From Bacteroidales bacterium (GTDB lineage Bacteria; Bacteroidota; Bacteroidia; Bacteroidales; UBA932), in assembly GCA_017471085.1 (NCBI GenBank), contig JAFUWW010000011.1:35124-99123 (forward strand): a stretch of DNA of 64,000 nt, read 5' to 3'. Position numbers and translations under genes: made by a program. Shown one piece after another: positions 35,605 to 43,970 of the stretch (positions are counted from its first letter, which is position 1; every line of letters begins with the position of its first letter). The notes below the pieces were generated by a model. The model saw only the letters and a list, made by a program, of their open reading frames with translations, searched no databases and was not told where the DNA came from.

Positions 35605-37788
35605 TTATTTTGTCATTTTAAATTCAAGGGTTCCGCCCGCCGTGATGTCCTTATAGTCGATATACGGCAGGCCGTAAGGTTTTCCATTCAATGTAACTGC
35701 ACCGATATAGGGCGTTTCCGGGCTCAGGCCTTTGGTGGTGATGGTGAATTCCCCGCCGGCTACCTTCACCACGGCCTTGTCCCAAAGGGGAGCGCCGAAC
35801 CAGAAGCGGGTGCTGGCCGGTTCCACCTGGTAGAAGCCCAGCGTGGAAAGCACGTACCAGGCGCTCATCTGGCCCACGTCCTCATTGCCGGGGAGGCCTT
35901 CCTCGTTGCAGGGATACATGGTGTCATATACCTGACGCAGCCGCCTGGCCGCGCTCCTGGGCGCTTCCAGCATCGAATACAGGTAGATGGTATGGTGCCC
36001 GGGCTCGTTCCCGTGGGCATACTGGCCGATGAGGCCGGAAATATCGGCCGACGCATGCTCGCCCTCGATGTGTTCCGGCGCGTTGAAAAGCCCGTCCAGC
36101 TTGGAAAGCATGGCTTCCCGCGAGCCGAAAAGCCGCTCCAGCCCGTCCACATCCTGCGGCACCAGCCAGATGTACTGCCAGGGCGTGCCTTCTGTGTAAT
36201 CGGAGGTGGAATGGTGCGAGTAGAGGGGATTGAACGGCTCCGTGAATGTACCGTTCGTCTTCCGTCCCCGCATGAACTGCAGGTCCGGGTCCCAGTAATG
36301 CCGGTAAGAGTGGCTGCGCTCCCGGTATTCGGCAGCGACGGCATCCCATCCCAGCAGGGCGGCGGCATGGGAAAGGGCGCCGTCGGCAATGGCATATTCC
36401 ATGTCGTTGGCAACCGCCTCGCCGTACAGGTCGGCCGGGATGAATCCGTACTTCAGGCGCACATCCTGCCCGCGGTCGGGCATGTTGGCCGTCGCCACCA
36501 TGGCCTCGATGAGCTGCTGGTCCGTAAGGCCGGCCCGGAAGCCCTTCACAACGGCATCGGCAAAAGCGATGAGGCCCGGATTCCCCACCATGCAGTCGGT
36601 CTCGTTACCCATCAGGTGCCAGACGGGAAGGTCCCCCTGCTCCAGGTAGATATGGTACATCGTCTGCACGATGTCGTCCATCTTTTCCGGATGAATCAGG
36701 GTCATCAGCGGCATGGCGGCCCGGTAGGTGTCCCAGAGCGAGAACGTGGTGTAATTGTGCCAGGAGGCTTTCCGAACTACGCCGTCCGAGCCCCGGTACT
36801 GCCCGTCGGCATCGTCGAAGGCCGAAGGAGCAATCATCGTATGGTAAAGCGCCGTGTAGAAAACGGTGCGTTTGGCGGCATCTTCCGTGTCGATTTTCAC
36901 CTTCCCCAATTCCCGGTTCCAGGCTGTGCGGGCTGATTTCCGGGTGGCCTCGAAATCCCAGCCGGGCAGTTCCTCGGCCATGTTGGCCCGCGCCCCCTCG
37001 ATGGAAACGGGCGAGAGCGCCACTTTCACCAGCACCTGCTCTCCCGGAGCGGTATGGCCCAGAGAGCAATAACCGTATACCGGGCTCAGGATGCCGTTGC
37101 GTTTTTCCGGATTCTCCGCTTCGGAGAAAGCGGTGACAGGGCGGGAGAATTCGGCCCAGAAGTAGATTCTCTGGTCGATGGCCCAGCCGGTGGAGAAACG
37201 GTGGCCGCCCAGGGCGGTTACCCGGCCTTCCCCGTCTTTCACCACCTCGAAACCGCAGTCTACGGCCCGGTCCCAGCATCCGCCGTTCTCCAGGTCGAAG
37301 ACCAGCGTGGCGTCCTCGGCCTCGGGGAAGGTATAGCGGTGGAGGCCGACGCGGGCGGTGGCGGTCATTTCGGCCAGGATGCCGTCCCTGAGGAGCGGCA
37401 CGCTGTAGTAGCCGGGTTCGGCCACCTCGCGGGTTCTGTCGGCATAGGACCAGGCGCCTTCCCTGCCGCGTTCAGGGGCGGTAGGGCCCAGTACCGGCAT
37501 CACGGTGACATCGAACAGGTCGCCGATGCCCGTGCCGGAGAGATGGGTGTGGCTGAAGCCGATCACCGTGGAGTCCGAACTGTGATAGCCGGAGCACCAG
37601 TCCCATTCCTGCGGAATGCTGGTGGGTCCCACCTGCACCAGGCCGAAGGGCACATTGGCTCCCACGAATACATGTCCGTGGCCTCCCGTGCCGATTCTCG
37701 GATTCACATAGGCGGCAAAATCTTCCGCCGGGGGCGTGCAGGCAGCCATGATGCCCAGCAGGCCGATTGTTCCAAGCAGTTTTTTCAT
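35605..37788 (-). CDS. GH92 exo-alpha-mannosidase, lipoprotein
   Basis: Calcium-dependent alpha-mannosidase family that removes alpha-linked mannose from N-glycans or mannan. The 727-residue protein has a lipoprotein signal (MKKLLGTIGLLGIMAA, then Cys17), then YVNPRIGTGGHGHVFVGANV, GFSHTHLSGTGIGD and, in the catalytic domain, TFSLWDTYRAAMPLMTLIHP and GNEDVGQMSAWYVLSTLGFY. Asp residues in the NEDVGQMSAW segment belong to the family's catalytic region. It starts three bases after the GH29 stop. Linkage specificity (1,2/1,3/1,4/1,6) cannot be read. It is a paralogue of the GH92 at 39144-41429. Confidence 0.93.
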   Translation of the reverse strand: MKKLLGTIGLLGIMAACTPPAEDFAAYVNPRIGTGGHGHVFVGANVPFGLVQVGPTSIPQEWDWCSGYHSSDSTVIGFSHTHLSGTGIGDLFDVTVMPVLGPTAPERGREGAWSYADRTREVAEPGYYSVPLLRDGILAEMTATARVGLHRYTFPEAEDATLVFDLENGGCWDRAVDCGFEVVKDGEGRVTALGGHRFSTGWAIDQRIYFWAEFSRPVTAFSEAENPEKRNGILSPVYGYCSLGHTAPGEQVLVKVALSPVSIEGARANMAEELPGWDFEATRKSARTAWNRELGKVKIDTEDAAKRTVFYTALYHTMIAPSAFDDADGQYRGSDGVVRKASWHNYTTFSLWDTYRAAMPLMTLIHPEKMDDIVQTMYHIYLEQGDLPVWHLMGNETDCMVGNPGLIAFADAVVKGFRAGLTDQQLIEAMVATANMPDRGQDVRLKYGFIPADLYGEAVANDMEYAIADGALSHAAALLGWDAVAAEYRERSHSYRHYWDPDLQFMRGRKTNGTFTEPFNPLYSHHSTSDYTEGTPWQYIWLVPQDVDGLERLFGSREAMLSKLDGLFNAPEHIEGEHASADISGLIGQYAHGNEPGHHTIYLYSMLEAPRSAARRLRQVYDTMYPCNEEGLPGNEDVGQMSAWYVLSTLGFYQVEPASTRFWFGAPLWDKAVVKVAGGEFTITTKGLSPETPYIGAVTLNGKPYGLPYIDYKDITAGGTLEFKMTK

Positions 37789-37791
37789 ATT

Positions 37792-39147
37792 CTATCGGAG
37801 GCTGAATTTAAGGGCGACGGGTTCCTGGGCGAGGCCCTTTGGAAGGGACAGGGTCACTTTCCCGTCTTTTACGGTGGCTTTCACCTGTTTCCCGTTGTTC
37901 AGGACGGTGACTTTCCCGGAAGGCAGGTTGCCGGTCCATTCCAGCGTGGCGGGAAGAGACTCTCCGTCCGGAAGGGCGTATACGGCATAAAGCGTTTTTC
38001 CGTCCTTGGAGGCATTGAACCACAGCAGGCCGTCGTTGTAGCGCCCCGTGATGCGGGTATTGTAGAGGGCTTCCCCGCATCGGCCCATCCAGTCGCCGAT
38101 CTCTTCCAGGATGGCCACGGCGGGCGCCTCGATGATGCCGGAAGGGGTGGGTCCCACCCCCAACACCATGCAGCCGCCCTTGGCCACGATCTCCGCCAGG
38201 CTGTCAATGACCTTGCGGGCCGATTTGTAGGGCGCATCGGGCGTCCAGCCCCAGTCGTTGCTGAGGGTGATGCAGGACTCCCAGGGGTGGGCGAGCTGCT
38301 TTGCGGGAATGTTCTGCTCCGGGGTCTGGTAATTCTCATTGGGCCCTCCGATGGTGCGGTCCACTGAAATCAGGCCCGGGCTCACCTTGCGGGCTTCCGA
38401 CAAAAGGCCGTCCAGGCCCACCTGCTCCCCGGTAATCCAGCCTCCGTCCAGCCAGAGGATGTCCAGCCGGCCGTACCGGCCTCCGGTGAGTTCCCGCAGC
38501 TGGTTCTGCGTGTATGTCACGTACTTTTGCCACCAGTCCGGGTGCTGTTCCACCTTGTAGTTGGGATGCCTGCTGGCGGTGGCGTAATAAGGATTCCAGA
38601 AGCCGTCGCAGTGCCAGTCCGGCTTGGAAAAATAGGCGCCGATCATGAAATCCTTCTGCCGGAAGGCCTCGAACACATACTTGGCCACGTCGCGCCTGGG
38701 ATGGTAGGAGAAAGGTCCGGCCTTGGCGATGGAGAAGTCGGTATAGTCCGAGTCGAACATGCAGAAACCGTCGTGGTGCTTGGTGGTGAAAATCATGTAC
38801 TTCATGCCGGCGCGGCTGAAGACATCGGCCCATTGCTCCGGATTGAAATCTACCGGGTTGAAGGCCTTGGAAAGGCCCCAGTACCACTGCTTGTAGCCCT
38901 CGTAGGTGGTGCCTTCCGGCCTTACCACCCAGTCGTCGTTGCAGAGGTTCCAGGATTCCACGATGCCCGGGACGGAATACAGGCCCCAGTGCATCAGGAC
39001 GCCGAATTTCAGGTCCTGCCAGGCGTCCAGTCTTTCCAGGACGGCCGGATCCGCGGGCCAGACATAACTGTCGTTGGTATTGTCTTGCGCCATGGCCAGG
39101 GCGTCCGTCAGAAGAGCCGCGGCCAGCAGGAATATTCTTTTCATCAT
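37792..39147 (-). CDS. GH29 alpha-L-fucosidase
   Basis: Retaining fucosidase with a signal peptide ending near ALAMAQ. I chose ATG at 39147, which overlaps the GH92 stop as ATGA; an ATG at 39153 is also possible. The 451-residue protein has LKFGVLMHWGLYSVPGIVES, MKYMIFTTKHHDGFCMFDS and YGRLDILWLDGGWITGE, where the Asp in WLDG is the family nucleophile (about residue 230). A short beta-domain ends the protein. Together with two GH92 genes it points to fucosylated, mannose-containing glycans such as N-glycans (inference). Confidence 0.92.
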   Translation of the reverse strand: MMKRIFLLAAALLTDALAMAQDNTNDSYVWPADPAVLERLDAWQDLKFGVLMHWGLYSVPGIVESWNLCNDDWVVRPEGTTYEGYKQWYWGLSKAFNPVDFNPEQWADVFSRAGMKYMIFTTKHHDGFCMFDSDYTDFSIAKAGPFSYHPRRDVAKYVFEAFRQKDFMIGAYFSKPDWHCDGFWNPYYATASRHPNYKVEQHPDWWQKYVTYTQNQLRELTGGRYGRLDILWLDGGWITGEQVGLDGLLSEARKVSPGLISVDRTIGGPNENYQTPEQNIPAKQLAHPWESCITLSNDWGWTPDAPYKSARKVIDSLAEIVAKGGCMVLGVGPTPSGIIEAPAVAILEEIGDWMGRCGEALYNTRITGRYNDGLLWFNASKDGKTLYAVYALPDGESLPATLEWTGNLPSGKVTVLNNGKQVKATVKDGKVTLSLPKGLAQEPVALKFSLR

Positions 39148-41429
39148 TTCCATTGGATGGTGGTGGAGGTGGTCAGTCGGGAGTGGGTAATGCGGTAAGC
39201 GGAGTTGAGGCCGTCCACGCGCACCTTGGAGGCCTTCCCTCCGGCGGAGGTGATGGTGAGGGTGTGGCCGTCGGGCAGGTCGATCTCTGCCCGGGAGAAG
39301 GCGGGACGGGTGAGCGTGTAGGAAGGGTCACCGGGGCAGTCCGGGTAGAAGCCCAGCATGGAAAAGACGGCCCAGGCGCTCAGGGTGCCGGTGTCATCAT
39401 TGCCGGGCAGCCCGTCGGGTGCGTTTTTGTAGTACCTGGAAAGGAGGTCTTCCACGGTGGTCCAAGTGTGTTTTTCGTAGCCCTTGAACCGGCTGAAAAG
39501 GTAGGGATAGACGATGTCCGGCTCATTGGAAGGGTCGTAGAGATCTTCGTCAAACACCTTCTGGAGCCGCTGTACGAAGGCTTTTGCGCCGCCCATGAGC
39601 TTGGCATATCCGGCCACGTCGTGCGGGACGGCGAAGGTGTAGTTCCAGGCGCTGCCTTCGTGGAAGCCGGGCGCATTGGAGAAGGCGGCCCCGTCGGCCG
39701 GGTCAAAGGGCGAGAGGAAAGTCCCGTCTTCCCGGATGGGCCGCAGCGTGCCGTATTCGGCGCTGTAGTAGTTCCGGTACCCCAGCGAACGGCTCTTCAG
39801 GCGCGCGGCGTCCTCTTCCTCTCCCAAGGCCGACGCCAGGGCGGAAAGCGCGTAATCGGCCGTATAGTATTCCAGCGCGTGCGAAACGGAGTTGTCTCCC
39901 GAAAAATCGCCCGCGTAATGCCCCAGCGGGATGTATCCGTAGCTGAGGTACGGGTCGATGTCGGGCCGCATCCTGTTCCCCTCGCCGGGCGTGTCGGCAC
40001 TCTTGAGGAAGGCTTCGTAGGCCGTCCGGACGTCGAAATCCCGGATTCCCTTGAGCCAGGTGTCGGCAATCACCGGGATGGCGGGATCGCCTTCCATGGT
40101 CCAGGTCTCCCGGCCGTAGAGTTCCCATTTGGGCATCCAGCCCCACTCGCGGTACATGTCCACCATGGAACGGACCATCTCCAGCTGTTTCTCCGGATAT
40201 AGCAGGGTGAGGAGCGGATGCACGTTGCGGTACGTGTCCCAGAGGGAGAAAACCGTGTAGCGGGTGCCGCCTGAGATGGTTCCGACGCCCCGGCTGCGCA
40301 GCCGCCGGAGGCTGGCCCCGGCCGGGCCGGTGGGGATGGTATAATCGTCTTCCGCCTCCGGATTCCCGAACTCCATCAGGGGATACTGGCCGTTTACGTC
40401 ATTGAGGACATTCGGGTGCAGGAGCGTATGGTAAAGCGCTGTATAAAAAACGGTTTTCTGGTCTTCGGTGCCGCCGGAAACCCGGATGCGGCCCAGTTCC
40501 TTCTCCCATGCATCCCGGGCTGCACCGGCTACCTCGTCAAAAAGGAAGCCGTGCTGTTCGGCCTCCAGGTTCTCGCGGGCATTCTCCGTACTCACGAAAG
40601 AGACGCCCATCTGCACGAGCACGGCCTCGCCGGGCTCCAGGGAATCGAAGTGGAACCAATAGCCGATATCGTCCCCGCTAAGTTCGCGGGCGTAGGCGGT
40701 GTACAGTTTGTACTTGCCGGCATCGGCGTCCCACGTGCTTTCCACGCCCGCCGGCCTTTGCTTCTTCCAATAGCCCGAGGCCGACGGCAATTTGCTCACC
40801 CGCAGGACGAAATAGACCGGAAACACCGCCTGGCGGTTGTAGCAGAAGGTACCCATCAGCTTGCTCCCTTCCACCTCCGTGGCCGATACCCGCCGGAGGG
40901 AGGCGCCGCTCTCGTTGGTGAGGCCTTCCCCCAGGTTCAGGAGGATGCTGCCTTCACCGCCGGGGAAGGTAAATCGTTCCAGGGAAGTCCGGGTGGTGGC
41001 GGTGACCTCCGTCCGGATGCCGTTCAGGAGCAAATTCCCGTAGTAGCCGGGCCGGGCGGTCTCTTCCGTATATTCGCAGCCGTACAGGTGGTAATCGACC
41101 TGGAGGGGGCCCGTAGCGGGCATGGTGAGGAGGCTCCCCAGTTCCGGGCATCCCACACCGGAGAGGTTCACATGTGAATATCCGGTAAAGTATCTGTTCT
41201 CAGATGTATAGGGGGTGCTCCACCACTGGCTGTCCTTGTCCCAGGTGTTCAGCTGCGACCCCATTACGTTGAAAGGGGACACGCTCATCATCCCGTTGGG
41301 CAGGACGGCTCCCGGATGGCAGGCTCCGTAATTGGCCGTGCCGATGAAAGGGTTCACATAACCGGTCACCCCCTGGGCTTGCAGGACTCCGCAGACGAGC
41401 AGGAGCGGAAGAAAGAGACGGGCTTTCAT
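39144..41429 (-). CDS. GH92 exo-alpha-mannosidase
   Basis: Second GH92 enzyme of the operon, 761 residues, with a signal peptide (MKARLFLPLLLVCGVLQAQG) instead of a lipobox, so it is probably periplasmic rather than membrane-anchored. Family motifs: YVNPFIGTANYGACHPGAVL, YSHVNLSGVGCPELG, RYTVFSLWDTYRNVHPLLTL and PGNDDTGTLSAWAVFSMLGF. Its ATG overlaps the lacI-type stop (ATGA). It differs in sequence from the other GH92, so the two may attack different linkages. Confidence 0.93.
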   Translation of the reverse strand: MKARLFLPLLLVCGVLQAQGVTGYVNPFIGTANYGACHPGAVLPNGMMSVSPFNVMGSQLNTWDKDSQWWSTPYTSENRYFTGYSHVNLSGVGCPELGSLLTMPATGPLQVDYHLYGCEYTEETARPGYYGNLLLNGIRTEVTATTRTSLERFTFPGGEGSILLNLGEGLTNESGASLRRVSATEVEGSKLMGTFCYNRQAVFPVYFVLRVSKLPSASGYWKKQRPAGVESTWDADAGKYKLYTAYARELSGDDIGYWFHFDSLEPGEAVLVQMGVSFVSTENARENLEAEQHGFLFDEVAGAARDAWEKELGRIRVSGGTEDQKTVFYTALYHTLLHPNVLNDVNGQYPLMEFGNPEAEDDYTIPTGPAGASLRRLRSRGVGTISGGTRYTVFSLWDTYRNVHPLLTLLYPEKQLEMVRSMVDMYREWGWMPKWELYGRETWTMEGDPAIPVIADTWLKGIRDFDVRTAYEAFLKSADTPGEGNRMRPDIDPYLSYGYIPLGHYAGDFSGDNSVSHALEYYTADYALSALASALGEEEDAARLKSRSLGYRNYYSAEYGTLRPIREDGTFLSPFDPADGAAFSNAPGFHEGSAWNYTFAVPHDVAGYAKLMGGAKAFVQRLQKVFDEDLYDPSNEPDIVYPYLFSRFKGYEKHTWTTVEDLLSRYYKNAPDGLPGNDDTGTLSAWAVFSMLGFYPDCPGDPSYTLTRPAFSRAEIDLPDGHTLTITSAGGKASKVRVDGLNSAYRITHSRLTTSTTIQWK

Positions 41430-42433
41430 TTCAGGGTGGCTTTGAGGATGATTCTTTCAGGGGTGCTTTCCATCCCCCCGTCTTTCTGCTTCTGGTCGAT
41501 GAGACGGAACAGGTAGGCGGCGGCCTCCCGGGCAATCTGCGGCAGCGGCTGCAGGACATAGGAGATGGGCGGGTCGAAGAAACTGTATACGTTGGAATAG
41601 TCGAAGCAGACGATCCGGATGTCTTTCTGGATGCGGACACCCCGGCGGAAAAGGGCCCGCAGCACCGCCACGGAAGGCACGTTGGAGGCCATGATCAGGC
41701 CGTCCGTCCCCTTGCGGAGCACTTCGTCCACCACAGCGTCGGCATCGGCCTCGGTGATGTTGAAGGGCAGGTGGTAGATGTGGGCGCCGGGGCCCAGGAT
41801 GGAGCGGAAACACGCTTCGCGGTCGGTCATGGAAGAAATGCGCATGGCGTAAGACACCATCTCGATGCGGGTGGCTCCCTGCCTGCGGATGGCATCCACC
41901 GCCTGGCGCATGGCATCGGCATGGTCGGTCAGCACCGAAGGGACATCGAAATCCGGATGCTCCCGGTCAATCACCACGAAAGGCCGTCCGGAGGCGATGA
42001 GCCGCTGCATGGCCGGACTCCCGCCCTGGCAGGGAACGACGATGAACCCTTCCACGTCTTTTTCCAGGAACGACTGCACCAGCCGGTCCAGGCGCTCCGG
42101 ATCTTCCTCCGTGCTGCCGAACAGCACCGTATATCCCTGGTCGTGCGCCGCCTTCTCCAGGTAATGGGCGATGGTGCCGTAGAAGATGTTTCCCAGGTCG
42201 GAAAGGATGACGCCCAGCACATGGGTGCGCCCCTGCCGGAGGATGCGGGCTGCCGAATTGGGCCGGTAGTTCAGGCGTTTGGCCACTTCCAGGATTTTCT
42301 CCTTGGTCGCCTCGCTCACGCGGTATTTCTGTTTTCCGTCGGCCTCGATCCGGTTGTTCATGACAAAGGATACAAGGGCGATGGAGACCCCGGCTTCCTG
42401 GGCGATGTCTTTGATGGTGATGTGTTTCGGCAT
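41426..42433 (-). CDS. LacI family transcriptional regulator
   Basis: DNA-binding repressor/activator of 335 residues with an N-terminal LacI-type helix-turn-helix (ITIKDIAQEAGVSIALVSFV, then MNNR) and hinge (RLNYRPNSAARILRQGRTHV). A periplasmic-binding-protein-like effector domain follows (LGVILSDLGNIFYGTIAHYL; VICFDYSNVYSFFDPPISYV region). It lies inside the operon with the GH92 next door, so it probably controls this operon in response to a released sugar (inference). I could not identify its operator. Confidence 0.92.
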   Translation of the reverse strand: MPKHITIKDIAQEAGVSIALVSFVMNNRIEADGKQKYRVSEATKEKILEVAKRLNYRPNSAARILRQGRTHVLGVILSDLGNIFYGTIAHYLEKAAHDQGYTVLFGSTEEDPERLDRLVQSFLEKDVEGFIVVPCQGGSPAMQRLIASGRPFVVIDREHPDFDVPSVLTDHADAMRQAVDAIRRQGATRIEMVSYAMRISSMTDREACFRSILGPGAHIYHLPFNITEADADAVVDEVLRKGTDGLIMASNVPSVAVLRALFRRGVRIQKDIRIVCFDYSNVYSFFDPPISYVLQPLPQIAREAAAYLFRLIDQKQKDGGMESTPERIILKATLK

Positions 42434-42446
42434 GGTGGGAAAGGTT

Positions 42447-43970
42447 TTAGTAACGATAACGAAGGGCTTCGGAGGGTTTGGTCCCTGGGACCAGGACGAT
42501 TCTTTTTCCCGGCCGGACGGTCACTTCCGGGGTGCGGTGACTGAAGGCGAAAGGTCCTTCTCCGATGACCGTCACCCTCCCGGCCTGCAGCCAGGAAGTA
42601 TCGGTGTAAAGGCCCGTTTCGTTTTCATCGGCCTTTCGGGCCGATTTGAAGGGGGCGGCAGGGGAGAGGTCCGGTCCCCGGCCGAAGTAGCGGATTCCGC
42701 CTTCTTGCATCCGGAAGCGCCAGGTCGGCATTTCCCCCTCCGCCTTGAGGACTCCGTCCCCGCTGAGGGTGAAGAGGGTCTGGAAGACAGCCCCGGGCAG
42801 CAGGTAGTTCATCTGCAGCACCACGGCCTGCTCCTGCACACTCCAGGTGCACTGGGTCTTGCAGGGCTGGTCAAATACGGGTTGCAGGTCGGTGAGGATG
42901 GTTTCGCCGTTCACCTGCAGGCTCTTGACGGAGCCTTCGCCCCGGTCGAAAACCATCTCCGTGCGTCCGCCCTTGATCACCAGGCGGGTGTCTCCTTCGG
43001 TAAGGGCGAGGGTGCCCCGGGGCTCATATTCCTTTTCCGGGTCGATGGTGCCCAGCAGGAAGTCGGCCGTGGCGGTTCCGGCCTCTTGGGAGACCGCTTC
43101 CACCAGCAGCCGGTATTCTCCGGGCTCCTTCAGGGCGGGCAGGCCGATGCGGACGGTCTCCGATGCTCCCGGAGGCGTTTCCAGCTGCCATTTCCCGTTC
43201 TTGATGCGCTGTCCGTCCCTTTCAATCCGCCACTGGAAGGAGTAGTCTTTCAGGGGGGTGAACTGGCGCCGGTTATGGATGATCAGCAGCCCTTCTTCCA
43301 GGTCTTCGGCCTCGATGCCGATTTCCTGGAAAGCATGCCGGACGGCGAATGACTGCGGATTCTCTCCCGGTAGCGTGTCCTGCGGGAGGCTTATGTAAAG
43401 GCCCAGGCTGTCGCAGAGGTATCGCAGGGACCTGGAAGGGGTTTCCTTCCCCAGGGCTATGGTATTGGCGTTGGCCTGCCTGAGGGCCTGCAGTTCCTGT
43501 CGCAGCGCTTCCCGCCTGCTCTCCTGCAGGGAAACGCGTTTCAGCGGGACCTTCCGTCCGTTCACCCATACCGTATCCCTCTTGTAAGGCATGATCCGGC
43601 AGAAGGTTACCGGGAACAGGGCTCTTTGCCCGTCCACTTCCAGCAGGAGGGTGTAGAGCTGCGGATCCTCCGCGTTCCAGAGGCGTACGGAGGGGATGCG
43701 GTCGGTCACGGTGGAGGCTTTGTCCTGAACCCGGCAGGCGCCGTCGGTCAGGACTGTGCCGTTCCGGTCCTGCAACTCATAATAGACTTCGGCGGGAACC
43801 CGGGAATGCAGGTGCAGCCGGAACCGGCCGGTCTGCAGGTCTTCGTCCACGGTGGCATCGGCCTGGAAGGAGAAACTTTCAGGAAGGGTTCCGGCGGCTT
43901 TGGGAGCGGTTTTTCTGCCTCCGCAGGCCGTCAGGATCAAGATAAGCGCTATGAAGGCTGCTTTTCTCAT
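42447..43970 (-). CDS. GH2-like lipoprotein lacking the catalytic barrel
   Basis: A 507-residue lipoprotein (Cys16 after MRKAAFIALILILTA). Residues about 35-125 match the GH2 immunoglobulin-like domain, ending RLWNAEDPQLYTLLLEVDG as in LacZ. The first part of the TIM barrel follows (VWVNGRKVPLKRVS at about 134-147; YLCDSLGLYISLPQ at 184-197). It then jumps from about residue 200 straight to LacZ domain 4 (AFQEIGIEAEDLEEGLLIIH) and a trimmed small-chain domain (YFGRGP). Roughly 250 barrel residues are absent, including the acid/base NE and the nucleophile Glu. The N-terminal jelly-roll domain is also absent. It is probably a non-catalytic binding protein. Its ATG overlaps the rnr stop. Confidence 0.78.
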   Translation of the reverse strand: MRKAAFIALILILTACGGRKTAPKAAGTLPESFSFQADATVDEDLQTGRFRLHLHSRVPAEVYYELQDRNGTVLTDGACRVQDKASTVTDRIPSVRLWNAEDPQLYTLLLEVDGQRALFPVTFCRIMPYKRDTVWVNGRKVPLKRVSLQESRREALRQELQALRQANANTIALGKETPSRSLRYLCDSLGLYISLPQDTLPGENPQSFAVRHAFQEIGIEAEDLEEGLLIIHNRRQFTPLKDYSFQWRIERDGQRIKNGKWQLETPPGASETVRIGLPALKEPGEYRLLVEAVSQEAGTATADFLLGTIDPEKEYEPRGTLALTEGDTRLVIKGGRTEMVFDRGEGSVKSLQVNGETILTDLQPVFDQPCKTQCTWSVQEQAVVLQMNYLLPGAVFQTLFTLSGDGVLKAEGEMPTWRFRMQEGGIRYFGRGPDLSPAAPFKSARKADENETGLYTDTSWLQAGRVTVIGEGPFAFSHRTPEVTVRPGKRIVLVPGTKPSEALRYRY

